A stretch of DNA of 64,000 bases from Prostheceraeus crozeri (taxonomy: Eukaryota > Platyhelminthes > Polycladida > Euryleptidae): NCBI GenBank assembly GCA_907163375.1, contig CAJQUW010013658.1, positions 1 to 64,000 on the forward strand, given 5' to 3'. Positions within the stretch are counted from its first letter, which is position 1. Each line of letters starts with the position of its first letter. Below the pieces are notes generated by a model. It saw only the letters and a program-made list of their open reading frames with translations, ran no database searches and was not told where the DNA came from. Made by a program: the position numbers and the translations under genes. Positions 11,921 through 22,994 of this stretch are shown in pieces.

Positions 11921-12815
11921 AATGAAAGCTCTCCTGTGAGGTACGAGGACGCCGATCAATCTGTTGATCGTGAACGTGCCAATCTTGTCCAACTTCTCAC
12001 AGCGCCCGAGCCACAGAGCTAGATAGGTAGATGAGAGGGTACCCAACAGTTTACGAAGAAACTTCCATCGTCACAAAAGTCACTTGATTTCCGTCTTTGC
12101 CTTTTTCCTGGAAATTTGATAACTGGAATATCTGTAACCTTGACTTGTGGATCACTTCATTTCATCATCAGCTGATAGGAAACCAATGCGACAATGTCCA
12201 TCATATTGACATTCCTGAGTGGACTAAATAGTGTTATCTCTCGTCAAAACAAGTGACAAGTACGCGCCCACATGCGGACGCCTTTCAATAGTCTGTCATC
12301 CAGGTCACTGTGTGATGAACGTGCCAAGAATGCGAGAGTTCCAGGTCGATCAATCATCCTGTGTTGACGTAGACCATCTCGTCATGAAGAGGAAAATCAG
12401 TTTTTATTGCCATACTGCGTCATTTCTCTTCTATAGCGGTTTCCAACCCGTACTGTTTTATCTGAGTTATTCATCTCTTAAATATGGACGCATTCCGTTC
12501 GCCTAGCCTCTAAAACAGACACAGCACTGAAAAACCAGTGATCATCTGTGTGAATCTTATCATTCAATGTTTAAAACAGACAACAATTCTGATCAAAGAT
12601 AATTTCATTTCAAACCAACTGAATACTAAACATTTATCTGTCTTAATCTCTTATCGGGAAGAGGAGATTATAAAAAAGCATCAAAAGGAGTCTTTGAATT
12701 CCTTAGAATACCCTAAATATCGGCATCAGTGTAGCGGCCTTTTTCCTCAAATTTTGTGTCAACATCATTGACATTAATTAGTCCTTGCATGCTCTACACG
12801 AGTCACAACACTGGG
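11921..12815. other. Spacer
   Basis: Unremarkable AT-rich sequence. Frames up to 91 residues (12231-12506 plus) show no family resemblance or good splice context. Confidence 0.5.
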
Positions 12816-12823
12816 TGATTCAT

Positions 12824-14010
12824 CATAGCATTTTTAAGGAATTTTCACTAGGCGACAAGATACAAAAAGGGCCTTTTTTGGTCTTGCAATTGAACAAAAA
12901 GGTCATATTTTTAGACAAAAATTCTAAATTATCTATACAGACAAAAAATAGATAATTATACTGCAATTGACTTGATCAATTAATTATGAACTTTAATTTT
13001 CATAATACTGCTGATACTGCTAGGCTAGTCTGACTAAAGTGAAGTTTTTCGGCAGCTCCAAAGGAAACTTTTGAAATCCTCACATCTTGCATTTATTATG
13101 ATGAAAGGATCTTGTATATATTTATTTGATGGTACTATTTGATTATGCCTATGATGATAGTAGCGAAGGTTTTTCTATTGGACAAATTTATTTATGTGTG
13201 GCATTAATATGTTAGTCAATCTCCGTCAGAAAGATCAGTTAATATCAATTCATGGCGCAGATAACGTCGTCAACATAAGGACACGAAAATCACTAATTTG
13301 ACTCACACGGGTCGTTCGTTTCCTTTGAATATCTAGTGAATGATGCTCTGTGAAGCAATTAGCAATACGTGTAGACGTACACAAATTTTATGGCCCCAAG
13401 GCAACGAATTGACGCTTCTTCATCAGTTTTACTATTCGACAGATCAGTCTCTATTAATGAATAGCAAAATAAGTCATTCGAAAGAGAACAATAAGCAATG
13501 AGAAGGTTAAGCGTAACAAACGGGATCAGATATCGGTTGCTTCATTCATTTGCCAATTCATTGACAACGTGTGTACACCTGCGTACACAGCCTGATGTGA
13601 TGAGCGAGTGAATAAGTCTGAATCGTTATGAACGAGAGAAAAGTTAACAGCTTGAGTCAAATATGTATTCATCAGTAGCCAGCATCTCATCCGCACTTGT
13701 GCGTACCGTCTCACCGGTTGAAAAGCACTGTTTTAAGGTCATGTCAAAAAAGTACAGTGCTCCTTTCATTTCAATAATTCCACGCGCATGGTCGATGATG
13801 TCACACGCACGATTCGTGCGTGTGGAACCCCATAAAAAACACTGCATATACTGTATATGTGAATATGCAACAAAATACAACCTTTCTCAACACAATTCTT
13901 CAATTTTTGGTGTTGTCGCCTAGTGACTGAAAATCTTGGTCACTAGGCGACACAAAGAGAGGGACTAGGCGACATTTCGTCGCCTAGTTAACATGTTAAA
14001 AAATGCTATG
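12824..14010. mobile_element. hAT-like non-autonomous element with ACTAGGCGAC motifs
   Basis: The TIRs are CATAGCATTTTT(T)AA at both ends. A perfect 8-bp target-site duplication TGATTCAT lies at 12816-12823 and 14011-14018, as hAT transposition leaves. Just inside each end is ACTAGGCGAC: once at the left (about 12849) and four times in alternating orientation at the right (about 13913-13990). The interior has a 23-bp palindrome (13802-13824, CACACGCACGA arms) and no transposase, so it would depend on an enzyme supplied elsewhere. Confidence 0.82.
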
Positions 14011-14018
14011 TGATTCAT

Positions 14019-15652
14019 GGCTACAGTTTATCTCAATTCATTGCTTTGAATTATAAAATCCAAATCTTAAAATCTTAAAACGTCGAAAGAAAGTAGTTTA
14101 TTTCTAATGAGCCACTTCTATTTTTTCAAATGAAAAAATGCATTTGTGTTACACATTCTATTTTCTAGTATTTGATTGGCAATGAAACGAAGAGATAGCG
14201 AGCAGCTATAGTTTTAGTCTTAACAAGCTCCTAATTACAAATTCACAAGAATTGCTCTACTTATTTGTGAAATGAAAACCTAGGATGACCTAATTGGCAC
14301 ACGTAGATTCCGACTGCATGCTCTTTTCCTTTTTGTCGTGTCGTGTTAAAATCGACGCTTGTGCTAGAACCCTCGAGCCATGCGTTTACTGTAAATTACT
14401 CTTATACACGCAGAAATACGAATGTCTTTTTCTTATTCTACATGTTTTGATACATTTTCTTTTTCTACGCTTTTGAGACATTTTCATTTCCATGTCAACT
14501 TCTACACTTTCTTTTCTAGCTTTGTATTCAACATAGTGTCGTGACAAGTGGACCTTACTTTCTTTATTGATTGTCTGGTCAATCCCAGCTGCTGGGTTGG
14601 ACAGGAGTTCTTTGGAGCATTGAGGTTATTAGGTAATGTAACCCCTGAACTGAGGAATCGTCTATTATGCTTGCTCATGTTGAGGCAGAAGCATGATTAT
14701 AATCCAAGCATCGTACGAAAAAACCAATCTGCAGACGATACTTGGATTGTAATCATGTTGATGAATCGTCTAAGACAAATCATATACTGAACAATTTATT
14801 GTCAGTTTTGAGTTATTGAGTTTCAAAATGCAACTTCCTGCAAGACCTATATTGACAAGCTGTTTCTTCTTGATAGGAATTTCAAAAATCCACTCAATGT
14901 CGCAATACATGCAGCAGCCGATATATCTGCATTATAGGTGTAGACAAGCTATGCAATTTTGCATCCAAGTCACAGTAAAGCGGAGAACTATTCAGATCAG
15001 TAGAGCTTTTACAAACAGACATTTCTCTGAACAAAAGACACAACTAATCACGAAAATTTCTAATCAAAAGATACTAATCACAGTCTTCCAGGAGATTTCA
15101 TGTTGATGCAAACTACAGCGAATGTCTATCAAAGATATATTGCATGAATCAGAACTCATACAAACTTCGGACATGCTCAGAGACGTGTAGAAAAACATAA
15201 TCGTCACGACTTGAAGGTCAAGGTCAGTCAAGACAGAAGCACATAGAAAAGCAGCTGGAAAACAGCGGAGTTGCGTAATAAGTATTCCAATGATTCCGAA
15301 GATGACCATTAGAAACGGTGTGGAAGTACAGGAGGCAATCATTCGTTCATGGAATCTTCAAAGTGGCATGTGTACACCGATGGGAAACAAGCTCGAAAAT
15401 GTCAATTTGAATGAAAACACACACAGTTTGGAATAATTCATTACATACTATCCCTCGATTAGTAGCCGCGGCTACAACCAAAGCCGTCATTTTTGGCTGC
15501 ACTGCCACCATTCGGGGATGGCATCTATTAAAAAGTTCCAGATCCGACCCATCCGGCAATTATTATGAAAATAACAATTTCTGCTATTTTCCATGTTAGC
15601 GTGTGCGGTATTTTCGATGGTCATATTATTAAGTATTTAGCATTGAGGCAAG
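14019..15652. other. Spacer containing one stable hairpin
   Basis: Several frames of 60-96 residues (for example 14548-14790 plus and 15064-15342 minus), none recognisable and none with convincing splice sites. The only structured element noted is the inverted repeat at 14692-14757. Confidence 0.5.
14692..14757. other. Short hairpin, 23-bp stem and 20-nt loop
   Basis: CATGATTATAATCCAAGCAT at 14692 is matched by its inverse in 14735-14757. Twenty-one of 23 pairs are Watson-Crick; read as plus-strand RNA one exception is G-U and the other C-A. The size resembles an animal microRNA precursor, but I recognise no seed, and a relic of a small palindromic transposon is equally possible. Confidence 0.35.
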
Positions 15653-15819
15653 TGGTCTCCGTGGCACAGTGGCTAAGTGCCTGGCCTAGCTATCTTTCGG
15701 TCCAGAGGTCGAGCCTCGAAAATGTCATTGGACGTCGGCATGAAGAGCATCCGGTCTGTCACCGCCCACTGTGTCACCACCGTCCAAGCTCCGAATAAGG
15801 GGGAGTAGTGACGTTGAAC
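15653..15819 (+). mobile_element. tRNA-derived SINE, family I
   Basis: Begins GGTCTCCGTGGCACAGTGG, continues TGGCCTAGCTATCTTTCG, GGTCCAGAGGTCGAGC, TGTCATTGGACGTCGGCA and ends CCGTCCAAGCTCCG...AGTAGTGACGTTGAAC. The central part (between CATCCGGTCTGT and CACCGTCC) is shorter than in the 43304 copy. Confidence 0.82.
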
Positions 15820-16446
15820 AATCTTTTTAACATTGAGGCGATTGCAAACTCATTAACACAACTTAGCAGTCGCATAGGTCTGTACAAAATCATGGAGTCG
15901 AACCTCATTATATAAAAGCGATGCGTAGAGAGCGGTCGCTGACAGCAGCCAATTGACAACATTTCTGACACAACAATTGATCTGGATCATCTACAATTTG
16001 GACCTTCAATAATACGATCTTTTATGATCAACAAGTGTAAATGGCCTCCTAACTTTTAATGTAGACGTCAAAAAACGAAAATAAAGGACCTAGGGCGGCA
16101 AGGACAAAGGTTTCGTAGAACAGGAGAAATTGATTGGACGTGACGCTGTCTGACAACTCCAAGGCAAGGTGGCTGTTGCAGTGAAAATATTGCTGAAGAT
16201 ATAACAATAATCATGGAAGGCTCGAACAGCAAGTGCCTACACAAATGTAAACGGCACAATCTAGTTGACTAGATTCATAGTTGTGAAGAGCTGTTTACGA
16301 TAGATGTGCAGTCGGGCAGGAGAACGACATGAGACTATCTGTAGGTCTGTGATTCAGTACACACAACGCAAGACTCCTGACAAGTGCGGCTATTATACTC
16401 CTCACTTTGAGCAGCATATATATTGACCAAAGAAACAGTGAAAAAA
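15820..16446. other. Spacer
   Basis: No gene, RNA or repeat recognised; frames are under 70 residues. Confidence 0.5.
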
Positions 16447-16944
16447 CCTGCTGAAATAAATTTTATCTACAATTTTGCCCATATGACGGCCTGTCCAAAG
16501 GAAGAAGCTTACCAAATCGTTAAAAGTCCAAGAATGATCAAAATATCAATAATTGGAGCTCACAGCTTTTATCTCTGTTAGAGCAGGTGTTTACTGGTTT
16601 TATTGCCCTTTCAAAAATGTATAAGTCAACAGCACTATGCGTAAATTACATGTGCAAAGGACATTTAACTCGCGAGAAATCAGGCATTAATAGAAATCTA
16701 CAATTATCTAAAAGTGTGTTCCGTCTGGAAATTTGTATCATAACTCCAGTACTCCAGTACTAGATCAGTTTGCACTTCAGATGGGCTGTCATCAACACCT
16801 GCTCTAAGTAAAGGAGATGAAAGCTGTGAGCCACAACCACGAATTTTTATCTTCCTTTGATATTTTTCATTTTTCGTATGATTGTCTTTGTGTGAACATG
16901 AAGTCTTATCAGAGAAAATTTAGATAAAAATATATTTCAGCAGG
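16447..16944. mobile_element. TIR element (MITE), about 498 bp
   Basis: Ends CCTGCTGAAATAAATTTTAT and its near inverse (ATAAAAATATATTTCAGCAGG) face each other. A second inverted block (GCTCACAGCTTTTATCTC, then AGAGCAGGTGTT) lies about 105 bp in from each end, so the TIRs are about 150 bp with a diverged middle. No target-site duplication was certain and no transposase frame is present. Confidence 0.6.
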
Positions 16945-18183
16945 ACAACTTTTTCATAATTACTGTATCGTTTAATATGCTTTTCGCTCACAAATCACTC
17001 AAAAACTGATATGCGACTTAAAGTCAATGTCTCATGCTTCGCATCTGTACATGTATCTTGCTCTCAAGAAGGACAGATGGGTTAATTAAATCCTCTGACA
17101 AAACCAACCAGAACGAGGTAGCAGGCATGACGCAGTAATCCCAATTCTGTTGACAAAGGATCTTTGATTTTCAACTATACTTTCACACAATATCTGATTC
17201 TGTTTTGAGTAAACTCTATCGTAGATCTATCTCTCGTAGTCACGAATGCAACTTTGAAAGTGTTCAGTTTACAACCATCTTTGAATATTTACAAAATACA
17301 GCCTTGCTTCATTTACCATTCATTTACACACAGAACCTTGCATGTGTCGAGAACAATAGCCATTCCACAACTTCTATGCGGAACGCTAGGATGCGTCCGC
17401 AAAAATTCATTAATTCATCAATTTGATGAAACGATGGATCGATGTCAATGCATTATTGATTCAACTGACACAAGGTCATGCTAGGACTTCCTGGCATTGA
17501 AAAGAACTCTATAGACAAATATTCGAAATGAACACTGTTGCACCTCTTTCGCAACACACAAAGTGAAGCCTTTAGTAGGTGAGTCATGGACCAACCACGA
17601 TCATTTTACTAAGGCCAAGGTGCAGCGAATTCTAAAAGTAGTCACTTCCTACCGAGGCGATGAAAATCTAAATATACAATCACCACAGTTGAAGAGTCCA
17701 CCGAACAAGCTCAAGAAAGTATTTATAGACACACAGATGCACCGATTTAAACAATGAAGAGAATGTGCGTCATTTTTCGATGTTTTCATAGCCAAAAAGT
17801 AAAGTAGCTGTGTGATGATAAAATCTCATGTGATTCTGATTCAACGAATACTGCAACGCCGACAGTGTGGTCATCTGAGTCATGTGACGAATCGTTGTAG
17901 ATAAGTCTTTAGTTATCACTCTACAATTGACAGATAAGTCATTCCAGACTCTCCAGCTGCCATTAAATGAAATGAGGAGCGGAAAATTGCATCTTTTTCA
18001 AAGACACGGAGACAGGAAAGCAGACGCTGTGAACGAACGTAACGATTAATTGCTTAACTGTCCAGTAGACGGAGTCGTTGTTCACCGACTTTGTAGAAAT
18101 CACTCCTGACATTTATTAAATCTCAACAGATGTAGCTACCACGAAGCATGTTTCGGCTTGTTGGGCCTCATCACTCGTGGCCC
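16945..18183. other. Spacer
   Basis: AT-rich; frames at 17205-17484 and 17563-17757 (plus) are short and unrecognised. No structure found. Confidence 0.5.
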
Positions 18184-18258
18184 TTGGGTAGGCTCGAACC
18201 AGCGACGGTGGAGCTAGAGGACGTAAAGCACACCCTCTAGCCACAAGGCCACCGGACC
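18184..18258 (-). mobile_element. tRNA-like SINE head
   Basis: On the minus strand: GGTCCGGTGGCCTTGTGGCT (degenerate A box) followed about 40 bp later by GCTGGTTCGAGCCTACCC, a good B box (GGTTCGAGCC). The cloverleaf does not close properly, so this is a tRNA-derived SINE or tRNA pseudogene. Its A-box region (TGGCCTTGTGG) resembles the unit at 38170-38243. Confidence 0.5.
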
Positions 18259-20498
18259 ATGTGTGTGAAATAGCCAGGAAGGCACTGTTTTAACGCAGAC
18301 ACGTGGAGACAATTGCATTTCTATTACCACTTAATGCCGCATACGAGATCGAGGTGCTTCACGCAAGCGCTACTCCGCAAAAATGATAAATTTGCCAGGT
18401 TACTGTCTTTACACTCTCGAAATGTTCTGCACAATGACAAACTTTTCATAGCTGCAGACATGGAAGGCATCAGAGATTTGTTCCAACAACAACAAGTTCG
18501 TGACTATCTTGATGTTTACAGAAATTGTAGACTGCCACTTCGCCTGGGAATAGAGTAGAAAGATGTCCTAAGACTCGAGCATTTCAAACATGTGACTAAA
18601 TGGCAGCTGCAGACGCTCCGATTTGTCCCTCAAGCCAGAATAAATAAGCGCCGAGCTGTCTGCTGTACACTTCTTCAGCTTACACAGCCATTCTATAGAT
18701 GCTTCAAGCCAGTTTGGGCCATTTTTTTGGGATGTATCCAAGTCATCATCATCCAATTTCTAGTTGATCTCCCTCCCCCTTCTCTCCTTTCTCCATCTAT
18801 CTTGCAAATATATTGTAACTATAGGCGAAATACCTAAACAAAATTCAAAATCAATCTTCATGTCATTACATGAAGTATGATTTTGGTGGAGGAAATTAAT
18901 TTTTGACTAAAGGAAGTAAAGTAATGTTTTACGTATTCGAGCTATTATTCATGTTAAGTTTATCAGGCTGATATTTACGTACAACATTCATATTAACTAA
19001 TTAGAGTAACATTGATTCAGAATTAATTCATAAACCCAATACTTAGAATAAATAAACCGACTATTTGGAATGATAATTCAAATACTTCAATGGTTTGTAG
19101 AATTTTCAATGAGCCATTATTATAGCAATCATTTTCATGTTGGCTATACCGAGCGAGAGAATATCAAATACGTAATGCAGGTCGTATCGACTTCATTTCC
19201 CGAAGTCGTTCCCTGACTGACCTCGTCAACTGGTATAACAGCCAGCCTGCGGTATTTCACAAAGAGCAACAGGCTATTCTAAATAGGGATATTGTAGACA
19301 TAATCTGGGTCGCCACTTTCGCAAAATTCTTTTCTTCACCTCAACCTCTTCATATCATGGACAGTTTTAACTTTTCTCGGCATTGAATAACTGGAGGGGG
19401 TATTCAAGGATAGCCCCATCATTTTAAAAGTGGAGGGGCTGCAGCCCTTGAAGTCCCACCTTCCGCCACCGCTGAGTCACACTGACGAGCTCATGTAGAG
19501 CGGCCAAGGAAGTTCTATGCCTGCATTTTAAATTGTTTAAGTCTGAGGAGATATTTCTTCTATATATTAATGTTTGTGATATTTTGATAAAAATAGCTTC
19601 AGACATATTGGAACTTTTGCCTTTTTATTTACGCATTTCCCAGTTCTTTCCATTCACAAAATTCTATATCGATATCTTTTAGATTTCAAGATTGACTCTA
19701 TACACTGACAATTGTAACATAATCTTAATAGGATATCTAACAAAAATAATAAAACATAAATTCTCCTGAAACTTTAATTTGAATTTGAATTTACAGCACA
19801 AAAATGAATGAACACCACTCCTGTCCGCATCACATGTCTAATACACTGTAAGATGATTTCACGTAATTGAGGATTTTTTAGGAATTAAGGAGACTCGAGT
19901 CTCACTCCAAGATTTCTGTGGGTGACAGGTTCGTATTTCATCTTCCGCACAATTCGATGAATGGCAAGACGACCAGACAGAGTTCATCCTCAAAACTGAT
20001 TAGGAGAAATATCATCAGCTCAAATCGATAGTTTTATCTTCGACGAGAAGACATTAAACGTGGAATGAGTTATTATCAGGTCTAGTTCTGCGTCAGGATT
20101 ATAAGCATCTGAAACTGTGGCGAATGTTTGCTAAAATTAACTTTTTCCATTTACAATAACTCGATAGAATGAGGTCATGTTGGTTCATGTAATGCCAACC
20201 AACATCTTGGCATTGATGAGGAGGTAATCTCCAGTCGTTATTACAGTTAACCTGTCTTGAACTTTCAAATAGAATACTGAACACCAATCCTCATTTCTTG
20301 GCGAATTTTCCAGTTATCACACACTCTCTGTCTGCTGCATTCTTGATGACGTCATAAGGAGCTTAGTTATGGATGTTGTTACATTATGAGAGTGCAATAA
20401 AGTCGCGGACTTAGCAAAGTATGTCACAGAACTCCGATGCAGTCCCGTATATCTCAGCGAGAGCGGGCGAGGATGCCCCAACTGAGGGAGCAACTCAA
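18259..20498. other. Spacer
   Basis: Frames at 18313-18558 and 18592-18837 (plus) are open but unrecognised, with no good splice sites. From about 18840 to 20490 the sequence is very AT-rich and featureless. Confidence 0.5.
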
Positions 20499-20502
20499 TT
20501 AA

Positions 20503-20950
20503 TCAGGCATGAAAATGGACCGAAAATAAAAACCCGGAAAATCTAACAGATCCAAAAATTCATGGCGAGCGGCCTGCGTAGCAAGCCTATAATATCCGAG
20601 CTTGCTCGGAAAAATTTTGAGATTTTAGATGTTAGAATGCATTTCCTGACATCTCAGACATAACTTGATGGGCAATAATATCTGGTTTGCCCATGGCTAC
20701 TTTTTAGGTTTTATGACTGACAGGCTGTCTTAACAGTATCTATCTCAAGCAACTTGTAGAATATACTGTATATATTTTTCGGGATCTAAAAAAATGTGAT
20801 AAATGACGAAATATTGACAAGTTTGGCAAGACGTGTGGTTAGGTTTAGGTATAGGGGGTATATCAATTTTATTGCATTATTTTACGATTCATAAAAATGT
20901 TTCATTTCCCCTCGAAAAACCGGGAAAACCCGGAATATTTTCATGCCTGA
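20503..20950. mobile_element. TTAA-flanked MITE (piggyBac/Kolobok-type), 448 bp
   Basis: TIRs TCAGGCATGAAAAT at 20503 and the inverse ending at 20950, each directly flanked by TTAA (20499-20502 and 20951-20954), the target-site duplication typical of piggyBac and Kolobok transposons. Both ends continue into C-and-A-rich words around AAACCCGG. The interior holds a small CCGAGC/GCTCGG palindrome and no coding frame. Confidence 0.75.
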
Positions 20951-21196
20951 TTAATATGAATTAATACTCGATTTATGGTTGTAATAAGCAAAATTTATGA
21001 ATTTGCTGGTGCACAGATGAATGCCAGTAACGTGTGAAGGCATTCTTGATGAATACCGGAGAAGATTCACTTAATGTGCTGACTGTAAGAATGTCCTAAG
21101 CTCATTCTAGGCATGGCTGCATGTTATATGGGGAGCTGTGTCCATGTTGAGAGATGTGGATCAGGCCTGCTGATGATTCCTGACATTGGATGAAAC

Positions 21197-22631
21197 TAGA
21201 ATCATTATCCAATACTCAAAAATGTTGATTATGACTGAGATTATGATTGAAGTATTCAAAAGTTTGATTATGATTATAATTGATTAAGGTGTTCAAAATT
21301 GCGACTATGATTAATGTGTGTCAGACGCTTTATCATGAACTCTTGATGGGTCGAATATGATGTTTATTACGACTTTCAGACACTTTGTTGAGTCAATGTT
21401 AATTTCAGTGCGTTTAGGTAATAATCTGGATCGTGATAATTATGTTTAATGCTGTGCAGTGATAGCAGTTTTTATTTAAACTCATCTCCTTATTCAATTA
21501 ATCAGCTTACTGAATTAGTATTACTGTTATTAAACAAAGACTATTTTGTTCAGAAATCAAAGTCCGATCACCTTACACTTTAACGCAGAAATGTGCACAC
21601 AGGTGAAAATTCTCAGAGTTATTTATGACTGTGATCTCACATGGGCAGCTCATATTGATGTAGGAGTAAGGAAAGCTAGACAAAAAATATTTCTTCTGTC
21701 AAAACTAAGAAAGGATATCTCAAAAAAGGATCTGGTTAAAATTTATTCAGCTTTCATACTAGTGCTCTCTTTGCTGATCTGAACAACGAATTGTCGGAAA
21801 GACTGGAAAAAATCCGTCGCAAATGCCACCGCAACGTTTGCGGCTCAGAGTGTTCATGTGGCTGCTTCAACCCTCTGTTCATAAGAAGGTACCACCACGC
21901 ACTAAAGTATTTGACGCCGCATTAAATGAGAGACATTTACTTCACGAACTTATTCCTAAGAAGCATCATTACTCCCAAAAATTAATTATGCCTCGAATCA
22001 GGACTTTACGTCGTCGCTCGGCGCTTATTCCTGTTTGTACTGGTCTTCACAACCGAATTTGCTGAAAAAACCCATGGTGCACTTAAGAGTGCTGAACACT
22101 CTTACGAAACCCATGAAGCTGACCTGCACAGAATTTGACTTTTTTCGATGTTTTTACGTTCTTTCACTGCATGAGCCTCGAAATGTCTGTTTTTCATTTA
22201 TTTGAATAAAAACACATATTATTATTATTATTCGATTTTGTCAGCGACATCATAGCGTACAGATTCACGAAAATATTGAATCCAGTGGTCAACTGAGCAT
22301 GTTTTGATTATCTAAGGTACCCGTGAAGAGAAAACATCAGAGAGAAGATATTCCATGAAGAGGCGTGAACGCATGTTCATGACCATGCATCAACAACTGG
22401 CACTCTCGATTATGTACTTTATGCTCGAACGCATACGTAAGTACTGTAGTCAAACTGTCACTGGCGGCCGAGTTCTGATCTCAACTGATGTTCGGATACT
22501 AAAATTAAATTTAATCAAATTTGCTGGTTAATTAACGTGATTTTGATTATGATTGAGATTAATGATTGAACAAAATGTCAATGATGTGATTTTGATTAGC
22601 CTCAAGAAGTTAATTGATTAATCCAACTCTA
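21197..22631. mobile_element. hAT-like insertion with TAGA/TCTA ends, itself carrying a LINE
   Basis: Starts TAGAATCATTATCC and ends ATTAATCCAACTCTA. Both ends hold runs of GATTATGATTGAGATTA-like words in loosely inverted arrangement. The flanks GATGAAAC/GATGAAAT give a 7-of-8 target-site duplication. No transposase is seen; the middle is a LINE 3' fragment (21546-22232). The TIRs are short and AT-rich, so the hAT label is tentative. Confidence 0.5.
21546..22232 (+). mobile_element. LINE 3' fragment (C-terminal reverse-transcriptase region)
   Basis: Two overlapping frames give the post-catalytic region of a non-LTR reverse transcriptase. 21546-21780 includes DLTWAAHIDVGVRKARQKIF and LRKDISKKDLVKIYSAF; a second frame then reads FADLNNELSERLEKIRRKCH and CGCFNPLFIRRYHHALK; a third carries KVFDAALNERHLLHELIPKK to a stop at about 22065. 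At least two frameshifts separate them. The unit ends in an (ATT)n tail at about 22210-22232, as in CR1/L2-like LINEs. The catalytic YADD part is missing: a 5'-truncated, dead copy. Confidence 0.72.
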
Positions 22632-22994
22632 GATGAAATACCAGCTTTTCAGGTCTGTCCTAATTTTTCAACTGCAAGAATTTAATCATTCTATTTACAG
22701 CGAGAAAGAAGTAAATCCAACCAAAATACTGGTCATTCCATTCGATGCGTCTGAAATATGCCAATCAATGCCAACAGTGTAAAATTGCTTTATTGGTCTT
22801 TCACTAAAACATTCATTCATATTGCTCGATGGACAGCTCATCGTACATAGGTGAGGATCAATCAAAGAATCGTCAATGGAATGGTTGCAGGCAATGCCAT
22901 GACCGTGTAGCTATCAGTGGGAAGATGAGGTAGTCAATTTTCACCTTATTATTGCATTTTTGCCACTGCACGTAATTACCAGATCTTTGTAGGA

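Larger units (their letters stand above)
21110..22695. repeat. Dispersed repeat interrupted by a 1.4-kb insertion
   Basis: 21110-21195 (GCATGGCTGCA, GATGTGGATCAGGCC, TGACATTGGATGAAA) and 22632-22695 (GATGAAATACCAGC, TTCAGGTCTGTCC, ATTTTTCAACTG) are the halves of a repeat that is uninterrupted at 40200-40358. The two edges of the gap share GATGAAA(C/T), a near-perfect 8-bp target-site duplication. The class of the repeat is unknown. Confidence 0.68.

Noticed and set aside
16140-16200. A TLPW-like translation (minus) considered as the missing TBC exon
   Set aside because: The expected following RVWD motif and splice sites are absent.
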